DNA of 64,000 nt from Liolophura sinensis (GCF_032854445.1 NC_088300.1:44201682-44265681); one strand, 5' to 3'. Positions 31,000 through 44,699 are shown, numbered from the stretch's first letter. The notes: a model not told the origin generated them from the letters alone. A program made the numbers and translations.

Positions 31000-33260
31000 T
31001 CACGTTCACTACAGACGAGTAAGGCAGTGAACAAGAGGACGGATGAAGGATGAGGCGTGCACGACAGTGGCCAAAGGACAATAAACGTATCTTATCTGAA
31101 AAGACTGTACTCTTTAAGACTCACTGACGCCCCAAAGACTTTTGATAGGCTACTTGTTCCTCTATCATCTGGTATCATCTGACTTTATGACTTAATGACT
31201 TTGACGGCGCTACCGCGTTTTGCTTGCTGGAATCTTCTTAAATGTACGTCAAAGTAGATAAATGGGTAGTCCTTCACTGGAATAATGTAAACACTCCTTA
31301 GATACCCTCGTACTCTTACCACTCCCACACAAAAGACGAATGTCAAGCATCCATCATTGGGTTACCATTTCTGGTCTTCCTTCCAATTTTCTAAGCATCC
31401 TAAGTACCAAACGACGGGGCGCTTCGCGAAGATTCCCAGAACAAACAAAAGACGGGTTGTTTAGTATAGACAGCTTATGTCCTGTAGAGGAAAATATCCA
31501 AAACATACCAGACACTTCTGCCTCATTCATTTATCACCGTTCTGTAAAGAAGGTAGGCCGAGGGGCGACACTTAACAGCTCAGCTTACACATGATCGCAG
31601 TAAAGGTCATCAATTTCGTTATGTATTCTGCCACGCACAAGTATACATCTTGTAGCACTTCAACCAATATTCACTTCTGACTTGCTTTCCAATAACAGCG
31701 GTACAGTGGCAAATACGTTGTTGTTTCATTTGTTTTAGAAGGTACATGAATGATGCACGTGGAGAGACAAAGGGCAGACAATATTTCATCTGCTGAACTG
31801 TTGCACTCTTATCACTGACCCTGCAAGATAAGCCCATCTATTCAACCATAGAGTCATGGACCAACCAAAACATCGATGCATATTATATATATGCTCTCTG
31901 CTTCTCATTCATCAATCCATATCTTATACATAACACTTATTCCGCCTAACAGAATGCAATCCATCCACCCACGATTCCGTCTGCGCATATATGCATATAA
32001 TTGTACATACATGTCAAATTATCTTTGTTTTAAAGGTGGAGAATACATAAAAATTCTAGTAAAATTCAGATCAAGGATTGCGAAAATTCGTTGTAAATGT
32101 GTTTTTCAAAATTGTGTTCGATTTGTTTTTTACAGAAAAAAGACACCTGAATGTAATATCACCTCTTGGTATACATGTGCATGTCTATTGTCTTTGTTAT
32201 AAATATGAACGTTACGTATGTTTAATAAATGTATTTGCAATAGAATTTGTTCTACTCAGTTAACACATTTTGAACACATTTTTTCTTCTCTTTAACAATT
32301 CATCCATTCTTATTTAAATGAAAATTTCATTTCCATTTCACCCACAATATCATAACCAAAGCTGTCTGTCCATGAACCCGTCCTTTCTGCCGCTCCTCCA
32401 AACATTTACTACCCAATGCTTTTGTAAATGCCCACGCCAGTCTATGCCCATGTTCACTAAAACCGTTCATCCATCAACACCTTGTACAACTGCTCCATCC
32501 ACCCATGACTTCGCTAACAGTGTCAATGAATTTAAATCCAAGGGAACTCGTCCAAAGCCTGTAAGCAGCCGACTCTGAGATTGGAATCTTGCGATCATTT
32601 AGAAGTATCTAGACATATCTGGGTCGGTAAATGGGTTAATGTTTTTGTGACCCTGTAGCTAACAGTACCTTCCCACTTAGTGTTCCATCTGCTCGTAAAT
32701 CCGTTAGGTGAACTCTTATCGCCACTTTCCGTTGTTTATTACTCCTCGTATTAGGTCTATAACCGCTACAACGCTGCTAAACATTTGAACAAAAGTTCTT
32801 GTTGTCATTGCCTTGAAAGTTAGAGCTTTTTATATAATTTAGTGACTGTGTTGAGAAAAGAGTATGTTTCGACAGACCATGACGATGAATTGTGTTAATT
32901 TCGTTTTTAACAGGTTCTACGATGGATTCGATGAGATACATGCACTTTGAACTTTTGAGTTAATCGTCATCTCCACGGGAGCGTTATAGCCCATTTCTGT
33001 CTGGATGAAGCAACCCGCTAATGGCAACATTCTGAAATCCAAATACATTCATATATATATATATATAAATATATATATGATACATGGCAATCGCTGGTCA
33101 GAACGATTAAGAGAGGGTATATCTTATTTATCTTTGTTTAATTTTAATTTGACCTCAATGTGTGAACATGCGTATTAGGCGCAGTTACAAAACTGATGAC
33201 AGAAACAGATATAAAGGATATGGGACAGTGTAAAAGATGGGCGAATGTCAAAAGAACCAC
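31000..33260. other. Unassigned DNA
   Basis: Open frames at 31340-31594 and 32318-32578 lack motifs; the second lies in 'catcca'-rich sequence. A TA run is at about 33050-33078. Nothing else recognised. Confidence 0.5.
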
Positions 33261-33266
33261 ACAAGG

Positions 33267-33523
33267 GGGCCGTGGCTCAGGGGTTAGTACTCCAGCGCGG
33301 GGCAATGACCCATTAGCCTCTCATCCATGCGGCCACTGTGAGATCAAATCCAGCTGATGCTAGCTTTCTTTCCGTACGAGGGAAGGTCTGCCAGCAGCCT
33401 GCAGATGGTCGTGGGTTTCCCCCGGGCTCAGTCTGTTTTCCTCCCAACATAATGCTGGCCGCCGTCGTATAAGTGAAATATTCTTGAGTACGGCGTAAAA
33501 CACCAATCAAATAAATAAATAAA
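33267..33523 (+). mobile_element. tRNA-derived SINE, moderately diverged
   Basis: Head gggggccgtggctcaggggt, ctctcatccatgcggccac, 'gatggtcgtgggtttcccc', 'cataatgctggccgccgtcg', tail 'aacaccaatcaaataaataa'. The A-box region carries small deletions. Confidence 0.92.
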
Positions 33524-33539
33524 GAAGTAAAAAGAACTA

Positions 33540-36500
33540 AATGTAAGCATAAACAGAATACAAGTACACTTTTCTCTGTTTATCGCACTAAATTATAGTC
33601 AGTGTTATACATTCTATCTGTGTACATCAACAAACATTCTTCATCAGTAGATACTATATATCAAACAGACTATGGTATAGACCAACGCCGAAATACATAC
33701 AAACGGTTGTCGTGAACGTCTCCTTGGGACACTATGAAAACATTGATGGATAAGGTAAGACTCATCATAATGTCAACGAATAATTTTGTGTAACACATTG
33801 CATCAAAAAAAGTGTGGACAGATTTAAATTAGTACAAAATGTTCGATCTTTAGACCGATTTGTTAAAAGTTTTGACAGACTTCGCAGCCTTTCTAACTTG
33901 TCCCGCGAAGTTTTTTCTTATAGATGCCACCATATTTCGCAGCCATAACAAACTCTTCACCTGACAAATGAAAAGTAATACGTTTTGAGAGCGAGATTTG
34001 TACATATTCTACGGATAAAATCCAATTTTTCTTTGGTTTTTGATATGGCTTAATCAATGTAGACATTAATATACATTTTGACGATGGGATGTATCAAGAT
34101 CTGTTTATAATATACCATGCGGTTCAATGCAGCAGTCTCGAATTTTGTACACATGCTGTCAGTTGATCTCATTAGCACAAACTCAGATTGTCCATCACAT
34201 AAACAAGAGTTAAAAAGAATTGTGACGATTTGCAAATGTGGAAAAGGTTCAGCATGATTTTTGTTTGTCAATCTCTGAATGTCTCATTACTTAGTTATAG
34301 TCTGTTTTTTTGCGAGTCTCCTGTATTCAGTTCTCTGTAAAACCAGTCATACTCGCTAGTAAATTAAAGACGTAGTCTGTTCGTAGAGGCAGTAGTGTAG
34401 GCTGTATTACTGCGTGGATTTTGTTCTAACCGCTTGTTGGTGCAGCCATTTTAAAATAAATTCTCTCCACGCCCATTGTTCAGCATGCAACTTGCTTTTG
34501 AATAATTCTGACGTCACCCGAGGCAATGAGTTCTTTGTGTCGAAACTAATCTTATGGAATTTAACATCATGAATAAGAAGAAAGTGTTTTAGCTACGTTT
34601 TCTTTGTAACGATATGGACGTTCAACATGTCAGTGTGTAGAATATAGTAGACTATAGCCTGTATACTCTCTTTCACTAATTGTCAGAAACATCATATCCA
34701 CAGGTTTCTATCTGATAAACATTCGATGATAAAACTTCATGTAAACGCCAATACCAATGACGCAAACCGCCTTGAAGGCAAAGAAGACATCAAAATCAAG
34801 TATATACTCTTACCGAAGTAATAACTGTTGTCAGTGGTCAGTTACTACAGACTCTATATTTAAGTACATAAGTACATGTAAATGTACCTAACCGAATCTG
34901 TACTGACCTGGTTAACAAATACTGTTTGTGTAATCTATGCAGGCCGCTTCTGTATTCTAATGTCTAGAATATGCCTCAACTCGACCTGCGATTCAATCCC
35001 AGATCGAGTTATACGTAACACTTGAACGTTGAGATTCTTTTCACCACCTCATTTTATATAGTGCTTAGCATAAGAACAATTACTGGTCGGTTTAAGAATG
35101 GTATTCCATATTCCATATATCGCGGAATATTTTGACGGGTGGCGAGAACACAGGTCATCGATGCGCACCATTTAAAACTGTTTCTCCCAAATGCGAGGAG
35201 ACTGGAATCAGGGCGCTATTACAACTTCCGGTTTGGGCGCCAGGTGGGCACCAATGCTTATTGGCCATGGAATACTTCATGGCTGAGTTACAGCATTAAA
35301 TGTTAAAATTGTTGCTTATGAAAACTTAATAGGTGTCTGATGCCATTTAATACTGAAATACGTTCTGAGTGATGGAGGGTAAGAACAATTAGAGATAGCA
35401 TGATTGGATGCCATCAGGCCGTAAGGGCCGACACAGGGTGAATAAACATGAGTTTAGGTCGATATTTTCAGGTCTCCGCAATGGATATATACATGTATGA
35501 ATAAGTACTGAGCTGATGGCAATTTTCTATTCCTCAGACATAAATCGTTTATCTTTGCATTAGATATTTATACTCGAATCTATCATCGCTAGCATATACG
35601 TTCTGCTTTATTAAGATTTAAATAACCTTTGCGGTTCCACATGTGCCAGATGAGTTTGACACTGTTAGACGTTCAAGCTGTTTTTCTGAATAAGCTTATT
35701 TATCTTTCATCTCCTATGGCTGTCAAGTTTGGCAAGACAACATTGGTAATCAGCAATCAACCTACTGGTAATCAGCAATCAACCGGCAGGCCAGTACAGC
35801 CACTGGCTGCCACCAGAACAAGGGTATTTACAAGAAAATTTGTTTTAAATGATAACTAATTAACGCCATCACTATATTTACATTCCATTCAATGAAAACA
35901 CACTTTGAGCCAGAGTTCCTGGTCTTTAGCAAATGCTCTATTTTTTTTTTTCTCACCGTACATTATCAAATGCTAGAACGGAGTAGGGAAGAAACGTTTC
36001 GTTGTTTCTTTTTCTTCTGACTTTTTTTTTGCAGATGTGAGTTACCACAAAAATTTAATGCCCTGATTTTATTCGGAAACCAATCCACAGTCACTACGTA
36101 AAATGCAAAGCATTTACAGGAGTGACATTGACATAACAATGTCATAAAATTTAGCGAAGTTTGCTACTTTGCAGAGAATGGCTTAAACCAGTAAAGCCGA
36201 CTATGCCGCCATTAATGGATTATAATTTCAGCCGTTTTAAACTCTTAACCCAGTGTTTGTTTTAGCCAAATAACACTATCAACATATATAACAAAAACAT
36301 GAAAGGGATAGTCATCTTAAAAGTAATCGGGTTTTAATTCTGTGAAGAAAATAAATGAGCATGTTACAAGAAAATGATCTGAGGTGATTATGGCAAAACA
36401 TTATTAGACGAAATTTACATTTCTGAAATACGACCACTGACCCTAATATTATCAGTTACATTTTTTTCATCCTACGAAAGCCCACAATAAATGTCTTGGG
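33540..36500. other. Unassigned DNA
   Basis: No gene recognised. A 22-bp tandem duplication (ggtaatcagcaatcaacc) is at about 35745-35790. Confidence 0.5.
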
Positions 36501-36511
36501 CCTGAATTTAT

Positions 36512-36552
36512 TTTGTTTGATTGGTGTTTTGCGCCGTACTCAAGAATTTTCA
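36512..36552 (-). mobile_element. SINE 3'-tail fragment
   Basis: tttgattggtgttttgcgcc followed by gtactcaaga: reverse complement of the SINE end only. Confidence 0.8.
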
Positions 36553-36608
36553 TGGACGTCAAATGTTCCTTTCACAGCTCTTCATGATGACGTCACATTA
36601 AAGAAAGT

Positions 36609-36838
36609 ACACTGAGAGAAAAGTTGGGTTCAACTGAATAAAAAATTTCTCCCAGTTGAGCTAATCGAGCTCCGAAAACTCATGAAAGGCTCCTTTGAGT
36701 TTCCTGACTAACCAAGTGAGTCAATATCATATCCAAATGCGTTTCACATCTCAGTACATATGGTCATATGACTCAGTTTTCTGAGTCGAATTAGCTCGAT
36801 GGTATAACTTAGATTTTTGAGTCAGTGTGAGACTTTAC
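36609..36838. mobile_element. Possible MITE with imperfect TIRs
   Basis: The left end acactgagagaaaagtt and the reverse complement of the right end (acactgactcaaaaatctaa) share acactga and an A-rich block. Internal inverted pairs include gctaatcgagct/agctcgat and gactca...tgagtc. Target duplication not clear. Confidence 0.4.
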
Positions 36839-36849
36839 AACAAAAACTG

Positions 36850-39360
36850 ATATGTTGTTATATTACATGCGTTGCGCTACTATCCATTTTTGATGTAACA
36901 ATGGAGCAATGGCTTGTTATACACTAGCTCCACCTCGCGGGATCACATCAAAAACAAATCCCGACACAAGATCTACTTTAGATCGTTAGATCCGCAAATA
37001 ACCTGAGGCAGATATATGCAAACTATACCTACAGTTCCTTAACTCCAGTTCTGACATATTTACTGTGTTCGCAGTTGTGTACACGGTTCCGTGAAACACG
37101 AAGTGCCATTAATGCATTGAGTCTGTTTAAGGCCCCTGCTCATTAATATTTGCTGACATTTATACAAACGCAAACTGCGTTGTTTTACAGATAATTTACA
37201 GCCTACATAAACATTTAGGATGAGAATTATTACCCCTATTCAAAGCAGTTTTTGGCTTAAATGAACAGTTAGAATAAAACCCTGACTTAAGTAAATTGAG
37301 GTAAATGTTTCATCGGGTTATGTTTGTCTATTGACAACTATCACACTTTCGTCGCTTCTCTGGTTTTACCCTTTAAACTGTATTCTTATTATATTAAAGT
37401 TAGACAAAACATTAAAATGAGGTATTTATGAAGGAAACAACCATTGCACACATTCTGTTCTCATGGACGCTTTTTATTATGTTTACCAACACCACCACTA
37501 ATAGTTTAAACAGCATTACTGTACTACAATATTCATTTCATTCTTTAACCAATTACTCCCCACTATCAACGCAACCTAGAAGTAATTCTGACTTTTCTTG
37601 ACTACCATAAACATTTCTACTGTAGCATATCACCAGGATCTTACAGGTAGACGCTGTAATTAGTTATTATTTCTTAACGTTGGGTAAAAATAGATATTGT
37701 AAGAATGAAATACGATTCAAATTCCAAACATTATCATTTATATCCATGTCAGGTATCAGTCCTCAACACAAAAGCTTTCGTAGTTCACTGATTTGTAAGA
37801 GGTGGTTTACCATGTGCAAACACAAGCCTCAAGTACAATGTGTGCGCAAAAGGTCGGTTAATCTGTTCCATTACAGGTCAAGTAAATAATTTCCGAGAGA
37901 CTTGATCTCTGCCCCATGACAATAAGCCCAACTCATTAGTCATTCCCTGGCAATACAACCCACCTAACTGATGCCCACAGGGTCGTTATTTTTGTCTAAT
38001 GACACGTCACACAAGTGCTACCCATTCCCAACAGGCTGTTCATCCTGCATCATCGCTGTCCAAATGTCACATTACGTTCTACAAGACTAATGTCTGACAA
38101 TCACAAAATACTTTCAGCAACTAATGTTGGAAATGTCGGATATACACCCAACAAGATATGAGAATATGAAATAAGACGACTTAAAATAGATGTCATGCAT
38201 TCCTTACTAATCTGAGCGGTCATTGCGTTAAAAAGTAAATGTCCCAGGTTCGCGGTAAACTAAGGTAAATAAGCTCAGAATTTCTGCTTAATATGCTCCA
38301 TATTTCAATGTTACCATTTTCTGCAAAAGTGAAAACTGGGATATCACTCTATAGACACTTACACCCGACGCTGATCTGGTTATACTCTCTATCATATGGT
38401 CTTATATATTGTATATCTCAGTGGGGCGTTCAGAGAGAATTTTACTCTTTGATCAACCTTTTGCTACTACAATGCTGTAACCCATTGTGTACATTATAAG
38501 TTTATAGGTTTGTAAAAGCTGAATAAGTAATTTGAGGGCGTTGATAAGAAACACTTAATACAGAATGGTGTAATCTGCTATGGGTCACCCATCAGGTAAT
38601 TGCGTGTATATAGTTTAGACCTAGAATGCATTAGACTTAGAATGCATTACCACATAACCAATTAGGACTATAACTATGTTTTCCGGAATGATAGGCTTTT
38701 TTCGCCAGTGGCGTCTATACTAACTTGATATATTAACTGTTCCGCGTAAATATAACTGAAACACAACGTGGTTGTGGCAATTGTGATTTTAACGATAACT
38801 TTCTTAATTAATGCCCGTAAAATCCTATTAAATTATACCTGGCAATGTATAACTAATTTTCGTTGCTATAACAAATAGATGTATCCGCTAAACGGTAATC
38901 ACACTTTTCTAAGTTTAAAGTTACTTATCATCCGCACCCGTTGATAAACATAGATAGTGATCTGTCTGGTTTCGTCCAGTCATAAACCTGACCACCGTCA
39001 TATACATGAACAATTTGTTAATGGTGTGTTTAATAGTGATCGATATGTAATAATATTTTTTTACAAATTTTGAAGTTAGTCGACTTTAAAATTTCGATTC
39101 AGATTTAAACTTGTAGTCCTGTTAGCTGTGTTGCTGATATGTTGGTCTTGTTGCATCTTCGTTGGCCGCCCGCTTTGGTCGCCTCGAAGTCGCGACACCC
39201 GAGATCAAACCGGTTTCGGATCATAACAAAGTCTGTTTAATGGTACTTGTTGCTGCCTAACTTAGCGCACAGCAGAGAGAGGTTACAGCGAGGAAACATG
39301 ACTGGTAGGAAGATGTCCGTATAATGTGACTGGGTGGGGTATCATGCCTGGTGTCTTTGG
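36850..39360. other. Unassigned DNA
   Basis: No convincing exon, RNA gene or mobile element recognised. Confidence 0.5.
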
Positions 39361-39365
39361 CATGA

Positions 39366-39470
39366 TACTTCAGTGACGGCAGCACTTTGGCGGCATGGAC
39401 TCTCCCTACCACAAGAAAACACAGTATATCTTCACACGCGTATCAATGTGGAAAAACTACACTGCCTTCC
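39366..39470 (+). repeat. Partial copy of the (CACT)-tail SINE-like repeat
   Basis: cttcagtgacggcagcactt and gaaaacacagtatatcttca correspond in order to 29508-29580. The tail is absent. Confidence 0.65.
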
Positions 39471-39479
39471 AAGGCCAGG

Positions 39480-40850
39480 TTTTGTCAAGATAAGCCTACT
39501 TTGGAAACTTTAATTGAAATCTCATGTGGCATGACGAGAAGCCTGACGGATGTTTTGGTTATTATTGGCTGATAATAGCCACAATTCCTTTGCTACACCA
39601 GCCAATACTAAAAAAAATCCATGTGTGTTCTTGTCTTGTTTCCGTGTTACACATCGCTTGCTTGCTGCTAGCGCTATTTCCCGATCAGGGAGGTATATCT
39701 GGCTGATATTCAACATTCCACATACTTTAAATGTGACACCAAGAAGACTGATGTAGCTGGCATTTGACTTTTAGTCAAATTTAGCCCCGGTAGTTAACAT
39801 TCATGATTTTACAGAGATTAATAAAATGCGGGTTTTATAACACGTATAAAATGACCGTGTTGGGCCAGTGGTGACAAGGGATTAGATCACTGAACAACAC
39901 AACACTATGACGACAATGCCAATCCACAAAGCAATCAGTTGGCCGTGTTCAATCAAGTTTTTTACTATTTTATGTACTTCACCAATTTCCATTAACCGGA
40001 ACTGTTTCGCTATAATTGGCCGTTAATATCTCCATTCCCCAACACTTTCATTTTTATACAATGGGCTTAAGTTTAAATATGCTCTCTTTTTCTTGTCGTT
40101 TAGGCTTAGCACGAATCAGCAAGTTTTATACTGTACATAGGTTGTATCCGTTAAAAGCACGGTTACATTTGCAGTAAAGCCTGTAAAATGTTCTGTATAA
40201 ATACTTTCAAAATTTTAAATGCAAATTCGTGCACGAATAATGCGTGCCGTGAATTAACCCATGAGATTTACTGTAATTTAATGGGTCCCACGGAATGCGA
40301 GTGTATATCTAACAGTTAACTAGACAGAGGTATTTTTTATTTTTACTTTATTTTAGTCAGTTTTAAGGTAATACAAGGATTTTGTTTCCAGATTGTTTAC
40401 ATTTTAAAACATTTAATGTAAAAATATTTACATATTGACAGAAAACACTAACGTCAGATATATGTTATATGAGAGACTATTAAACAATTTTCAGGAATAC
40501 AGGTCCATTTATTTGTTTTTTTTTCCAATTTTTTCAATCGAGTAAAATACCTTCATATCAGTGGGTTCTACACGGTGTCCTTTCCCTACCATATTGCGAC
40601 AATTCATGTTACGTCATGTAGCTTTTTTGCCACTTAACAATTACAAACTGGCAGGCTTCTGCATTCAAGATACATAGAACTCTATAAATGGAATCGCTGT
40701 CAACCTTGAGACAAAGTGTTTCAAGCAAAAATACTAAAGTAACGTAACTAAGACCAATTAGACCCCAAAATACCGCTGCAGAGTACATTGTCTAAAAGCA
40801 TTGACTCGTTTAGAAAACGGGAAAGGTTTAATGTATGTCATGTATTCGTT
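39480..40850. other. Unassigned AT-rich DNA
   Basis: Overlapping short open frames on both strands near 39520-39756 have no family signature; nothing else recognised. Confidence 0.5.
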
Positions 40851-40899
40851 TGCCTTGGTAATAACCTTAGGTAACCACCGACCTTCACCACGAATCTGA

Positions 40900-41010
40900 A
40901 CCATCAATTCCCAACTAAAACACCGAGAATTGGACTCGAACACGCCACCTCAAGGGCCAAATAACCCCGGCGTACCAGGATTTTAACCATTTGAGACAAC
41001 GAGGCGCCAT
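40900..41010 (-). mobile_element. tRNA-like SINE head fragment, second subfamily
   Basis: The minus strand begins ggcgcctcgttgtctcaaat, then ggttaaaatcctggtacgc, and reaches gtgttcgagtccaattctc, an RNA polymerase III B-box-like sequence. The leading ggcgcctcg resembles that of 26520-26746. Could also be a tRNA pseudogene. Confidence 0.5.
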
Positions 41011-41049
41011 ACATGACGTCATGTTAACGCACTTATTAAAAGCAGAATC

Positions 41050-41990
41050 ACTTTTTTGGTAATCTTTAAATATAAATTTCAGTCCCTTGTGTTCAAGATA
41101 ATTTTGAACGTCACAGACACAGGCAGCTACTAACTCTTACACTGTGGAAAAATCCAGCACAGTTTTTGTTTGCTTACAACAAAAAAAGTCCGAGTTAAAA
41201 ATAAAAAGTAGCAAAATATTAACCCTCCCTAAAATGAGTTCATTGAAGTTTGGAACATATAATATTTTGTACGATACAACACCCATTTACATGCAATCAA
41301 AATGTGCTTTAATGAAATAAGTAATTATCCCGGATTTCAATGTTTCTCAGTTTTATATTTAAACTGGCATAATTATAAAAAGGTAGTTCAAGAAAAAAAA
41401 AAACTAATATTGTTAAACAGCCTTATGAGACATAATATGAAATCACCCTGATGAAAACCATTTTAGTGAAAAATAACTGATAACTGAATATAAATGTGAT
41501 TTATTCGGCTGATCCCGGGACTAGGGGATGTATGTTCATCTACTTTATCTTGTTGAACAAGGCGGCTACGTTGGACCTTTGCAATCAAAGACCAAAGGAA
41601 ATGCATATTGCTTTAACGACAATCTTTGAACTAGTGGTCCAGGATTTATTCGCCTGTTAGGAAGCCAAAATCCACTTCTGTCAGAAGATTATTGTCTTTT
41701 AGCGGCACATACCTAAAACAACACCCGTGTTTGTTATCTATTAAAACAACAGCCTCGAGGCCATAATTTCATCGGAATTACTCCTGGAAATGCTCATGCA
41801 ATAACACACGTTAAATGACCTTAGGCTGCGCATACTAGCGACCTGGTACACACAAATGAAAACTAATGCGACCATTGTATACTATCATAAGTCACGTCTT
41901 TAGTCGGTGAAAGTTCACGAGAATCTAGTTCTGTAATTCCTTGTGCTCACCCGACAACACACATCTTGGGGCGGATAAAACTGTCTAGAC
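41050..41990. other. Unassigned DNA at the left edge of the module array
   Basis: No clear gene; similarity to the array begins near 41900. Confidence 0.4.
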
Positions 41991-42002
41991 TTCACCCAAT
42001 GA

Positions 42003-42221
42003 TCACTTTAGCACTCCAGAATAAAGATCCCCCATACAAACCCTGACTTTGATCGCAAGAGAAGGAGATAACCAGGAGAGCATATAAGCTGGCCACGGTT
42101 TCGTAAATCCAATTGTGATATATTTATTGTAATCGGTGGTGTCTGCATGGACAGTTACACTAGACGATGTGCCATCAATCATGCGTACAGTAAGCCTCAG
42201 GCTGATTAACACCTCGCCCAT
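42003..42221 (-). pseudogene. Module A, copy 1 (open frame)
   Basis: A 72-codon minus-strand frame: MGEVLISLRLTVRMIDGTSS, then SVTVHADTTDYNKYITIGF, then a hydrophobic stretch WPAYMLSWLSPSLAIKVRV. The same order of residues recurs in several other copies between 42 and 61 kb. Upstream is an acceptor-like gatgtcag. No known family recognised: a beta-rich part followed by a membrane-like segment is all that can be said. It may be a duplicated exon of a membrane protein or part of an unnamed repeat. Confidence 0.45.
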
Positions 42222-42734
42222 CTATATCCCCTGACATCTACGCAAACGCAAACACTTTGTATGGCGCTAGTTTGCAGCATTGGTAAACATTTATTCGTGG
42301 TGGGACTTATTATGGTGCGTTTCTGCCTGCGAGAGGTTATACTGGGGAATTTTGGTTAAAGTTCATATTAGCTAACCACATAAAATTTTCTCTATTTGCC
42401 AAGAATAACTTAAATTATTGCCTTTCCGAAAATACCAGACTCGTACATGTTCTATTTATAGTGTCAAAATTATTCAATTGCTTTTTAAAGTTAGAAAACT
42501 ACCCTAACACATGCGCAGATGATGCTAATAATGTGTAAATTATTAACTGAGCTATTCTTTTAAAAAGGTAAAAATTGTTTGGATATGCGCTGACTGACTT
42601 TTTGCCAATCAATCTTGGTATGGCCTCTAATCTTCCGAGGTATTGTTCTGAGATTACATGGTCATCTTCAAACATCCTGGTTTACGTTTTCACACTATTA
42701 AACAGGTTTAAAAGTTAGACAGATATGAAGTATT

Positions 42735-42990
42735 TATTTTCTCGATTAGTGTTTCACGCCGTACTCAGAAATATTTCACTTATATGACGGCGGCCAGCAT
42801 TATGGTGGGAGGCAACCAGCAGAGCCTGGAGGAAACCCACCACTATCAACAGAATGCTGACAGACCTTCCCATGCACGGTCAGAAAAGAAGCCAGCATCG
42901 GACATGAACTCACAGCGACCGCATTGGTGAGGGGCCCATGGATCATTTCACCACGCTGGCGAGTTAACCACGTCTGCCATAGAGGTAACT
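42735..42990 (-). mobile_element. tRNA-derived SINE, minus orientation
   Basis: The minus strand has the family's internal parts (ctcaccaatgcggtcgctg, cataatgctggccgccgtca, taagtgaaatatttctgag) and a diverged tail at 42735. The head at 42990 is poorly conserved. Confidence 0.9.
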
Positions 42991-43099
42991 GATGTAAAGT
43001 AAGAAATAAACAAGGATTTGAAACTGGATAAGGGCGCAAAAAAGTGCATTCCATCGAAGCAATGTGGTGTTTGTTCCGCGCAATGGTGGCTGGAGCCCA

Positions 43100-44390
43100 A
43101 GTCGGCTAGATCATTGTCATTTTGTACTATATGAGTTCTACGTTACTAAGATTACCCAGAAATCGTTATCACAAAAGTAGAAATGCACAATAAAATCATA
43201 GCTTTGGCCTATTGTACTTTTGAAAGGAATGATTTCGTATAAAGTCATTTTAATTCCACAGGGATATAACTGACGGTGCGCATTTTTCTCCTCCAGCAAG
43301 CAATAAAGCTGTGCAAATAATTGTGCAGAGGCTTTCAAGGATTTGGCTGTAACTTTCACATTAAAAGTACCTGTAATATTTCAGCGATTCTAGGATTCTT
43401 ACCCTTTATCTGAACAGAATTCAAACGGCCGACTCATGTGACAAAAAGTTGAATGACACTTGCTGAATGTTCCGTTAGCGTGATGTCAAACAGGCAAAGT
43501 GCGTACAGTTCTAACTGAATACGGTCAAATAACTGCTTTGCTGCTTGGGACGCCACTATAATATTGTGTTTTTTTTGACGTTGCGATCTTTTGTTACAAC
43601 GAATACCCGACATTAATGTTAGGCCGTTATTAAAAAGAGCCTTTGAATCCATGTTAAAATCGCGTTTAAGTCTAAGGGTTTTTCAATTCTCTTTAAAATC
43701 ATGACTTTCTAACGGTTGACAAGGTTTTCAGCCATCAGGTTTCAATGCTTTCGTGTCGATGTCGCTTAACTGTAAAATCCTCCTAACTGATGCATTTAAT
43801 GGGAAGTTTTAACTGTACCTGCTGAGAAATGAATGGTGACAGTTTAACGCGACTTCTAACAGAGGAAATATCGAGGCGAGAACGGCTGTTAATCACACCT
43901 CTATTAATCAGAAAGTGTATGCAATGGAATGCTTGTGAAAAAGTCAAATTGTCAGAAATCGGATATATTTTGGCTACGTCGCTATTTATTCTATCCCTCG
44001 CTAACACTGGTCGTGTTTCATAAACATGCCCATCACTCTAACGGCCACAAACAAACGACGTGAAACCGGAAGACAAGAGGAAAATTCTCCTGGCCTGATT
44101 AAAACTTTTGAAAGAAAAAAAGTTGTGTCTATTGTGGGCTAAACTTTGCGAAACGCATTAATAAAAAGACCCGAATACAACTTTATTCCATTGAAAACAT
44201 CCGTCAGTTGACTTTTCATGATACACGATACTTTTTACTTGATGCTTTTGAATCATGTTGTCAAAATCCTGAGCATTCGATCAAATCTAGCAGTTGCAAA
44301 TCTCTTCTCATGCCAAATGCAAGCTGATTTGATATCCTGTATTTGACGAGTGAACTTACAGAATTGTGCCCCAGTCAATCAAGATCCAGA
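43100..44390. other. Array spacer with module C
   Basis: No coding sequence recognised. The part 43840-44240 is similar to 53390-53720 and 54880-55180 (phrases 'attaatcagaaagtgtatg', 'ccattgaaaacatccgtcag'), i.e. the array unit is longer than module A. Confidence 0.5.
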
Positions 44391-44394
44391 CGCA

Positions 44395-44515
44395 AAGCCT
44401 AATATAAATTGTGAGAACAAGAGATAACCAGTAGAGCATGAAAACATGCCACAGTTTTGTAAATCTAGGTATGGTATATTTACTGTGATCGCTGGTGTTT
44501 GCACATTACATCAAA
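44395..44515 (-). pseudogene. Module A, copy 2, truncated beside a SINE
   Basis: Minus frame: CANTSDHSKYTIPRFTKLW then VFMLYWLSLVLTIYIRLCVW and ILIDWGTIL before a TAA. The N-terminal half of the module is absent; sequence switches at about 44515, close to the SINE at 44527. The hydrophobic stretch is longer and cleaner here than in copy 1. Confidence 0.5.
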
Positions 44516-44526
44516 ATATTACATAG

Positions 44527-44686
44527 ATAAATTAATTAATTCATTTTTTGATCGGAGTTTTACGCCGAAATCAAGAATATTTCACCTATATGACGGCGGC
44601 CAGCATTATGCTGTGAGGAAACCGGGCTCGGTTCGGGGGAAACCCACGACCATCCACAGGTTGCTGACAGACCTTCCAACGTACAG
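44527..44686 (-). mobile_element. 5'-truncated SINE, minus orientation
   Basis: Reverse complement of the SINE 3' two thirds (tcattttttgatcggagttt tail side, then gacggcggccagcattatg and 'gggggaaacccacgaccat'). It lacks the tRNA-like head. Confidence 0.88.
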
Positions 44687-44699
44687 ATAATTTAAAGTG

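Larger units (their letters stand above)
25500..31000. repeat. Diverged segmental duplications, about 3-kb period
   Basis: Pairs of similar phrases in the same order: 'caaatacgtaatcaacagac' (27450) and 'caaatacgtaatcaatagaa' (30448); 'ccttatctatagtcccattt' (27562) and 'ccttatctgtatgtccattt' (30622); the 'ttagatttaaaggaagtc' block (27966) and 'gagatttagagggaagtc' (30777). A second, shorter spacing links 26190 and 26908. No convincing exon was found in the conserved parts. Confidence 0.55.

Noticed and set aside
32318-32578. Plus-strand 86-codon frame rich in Pro, Ser and Thr.
   Set aside because: It follows a catcca-type low-complexity stretch; no start context, splice site or motif.
38578-38605. 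'gggtcacccatcaggtaatt' resembles part of the PGRP exon (gggtcacccagcaggtaatc at about 15163).
   Set aside because: The match is only about 20 bases with no flanking similarity, so it may be chance.
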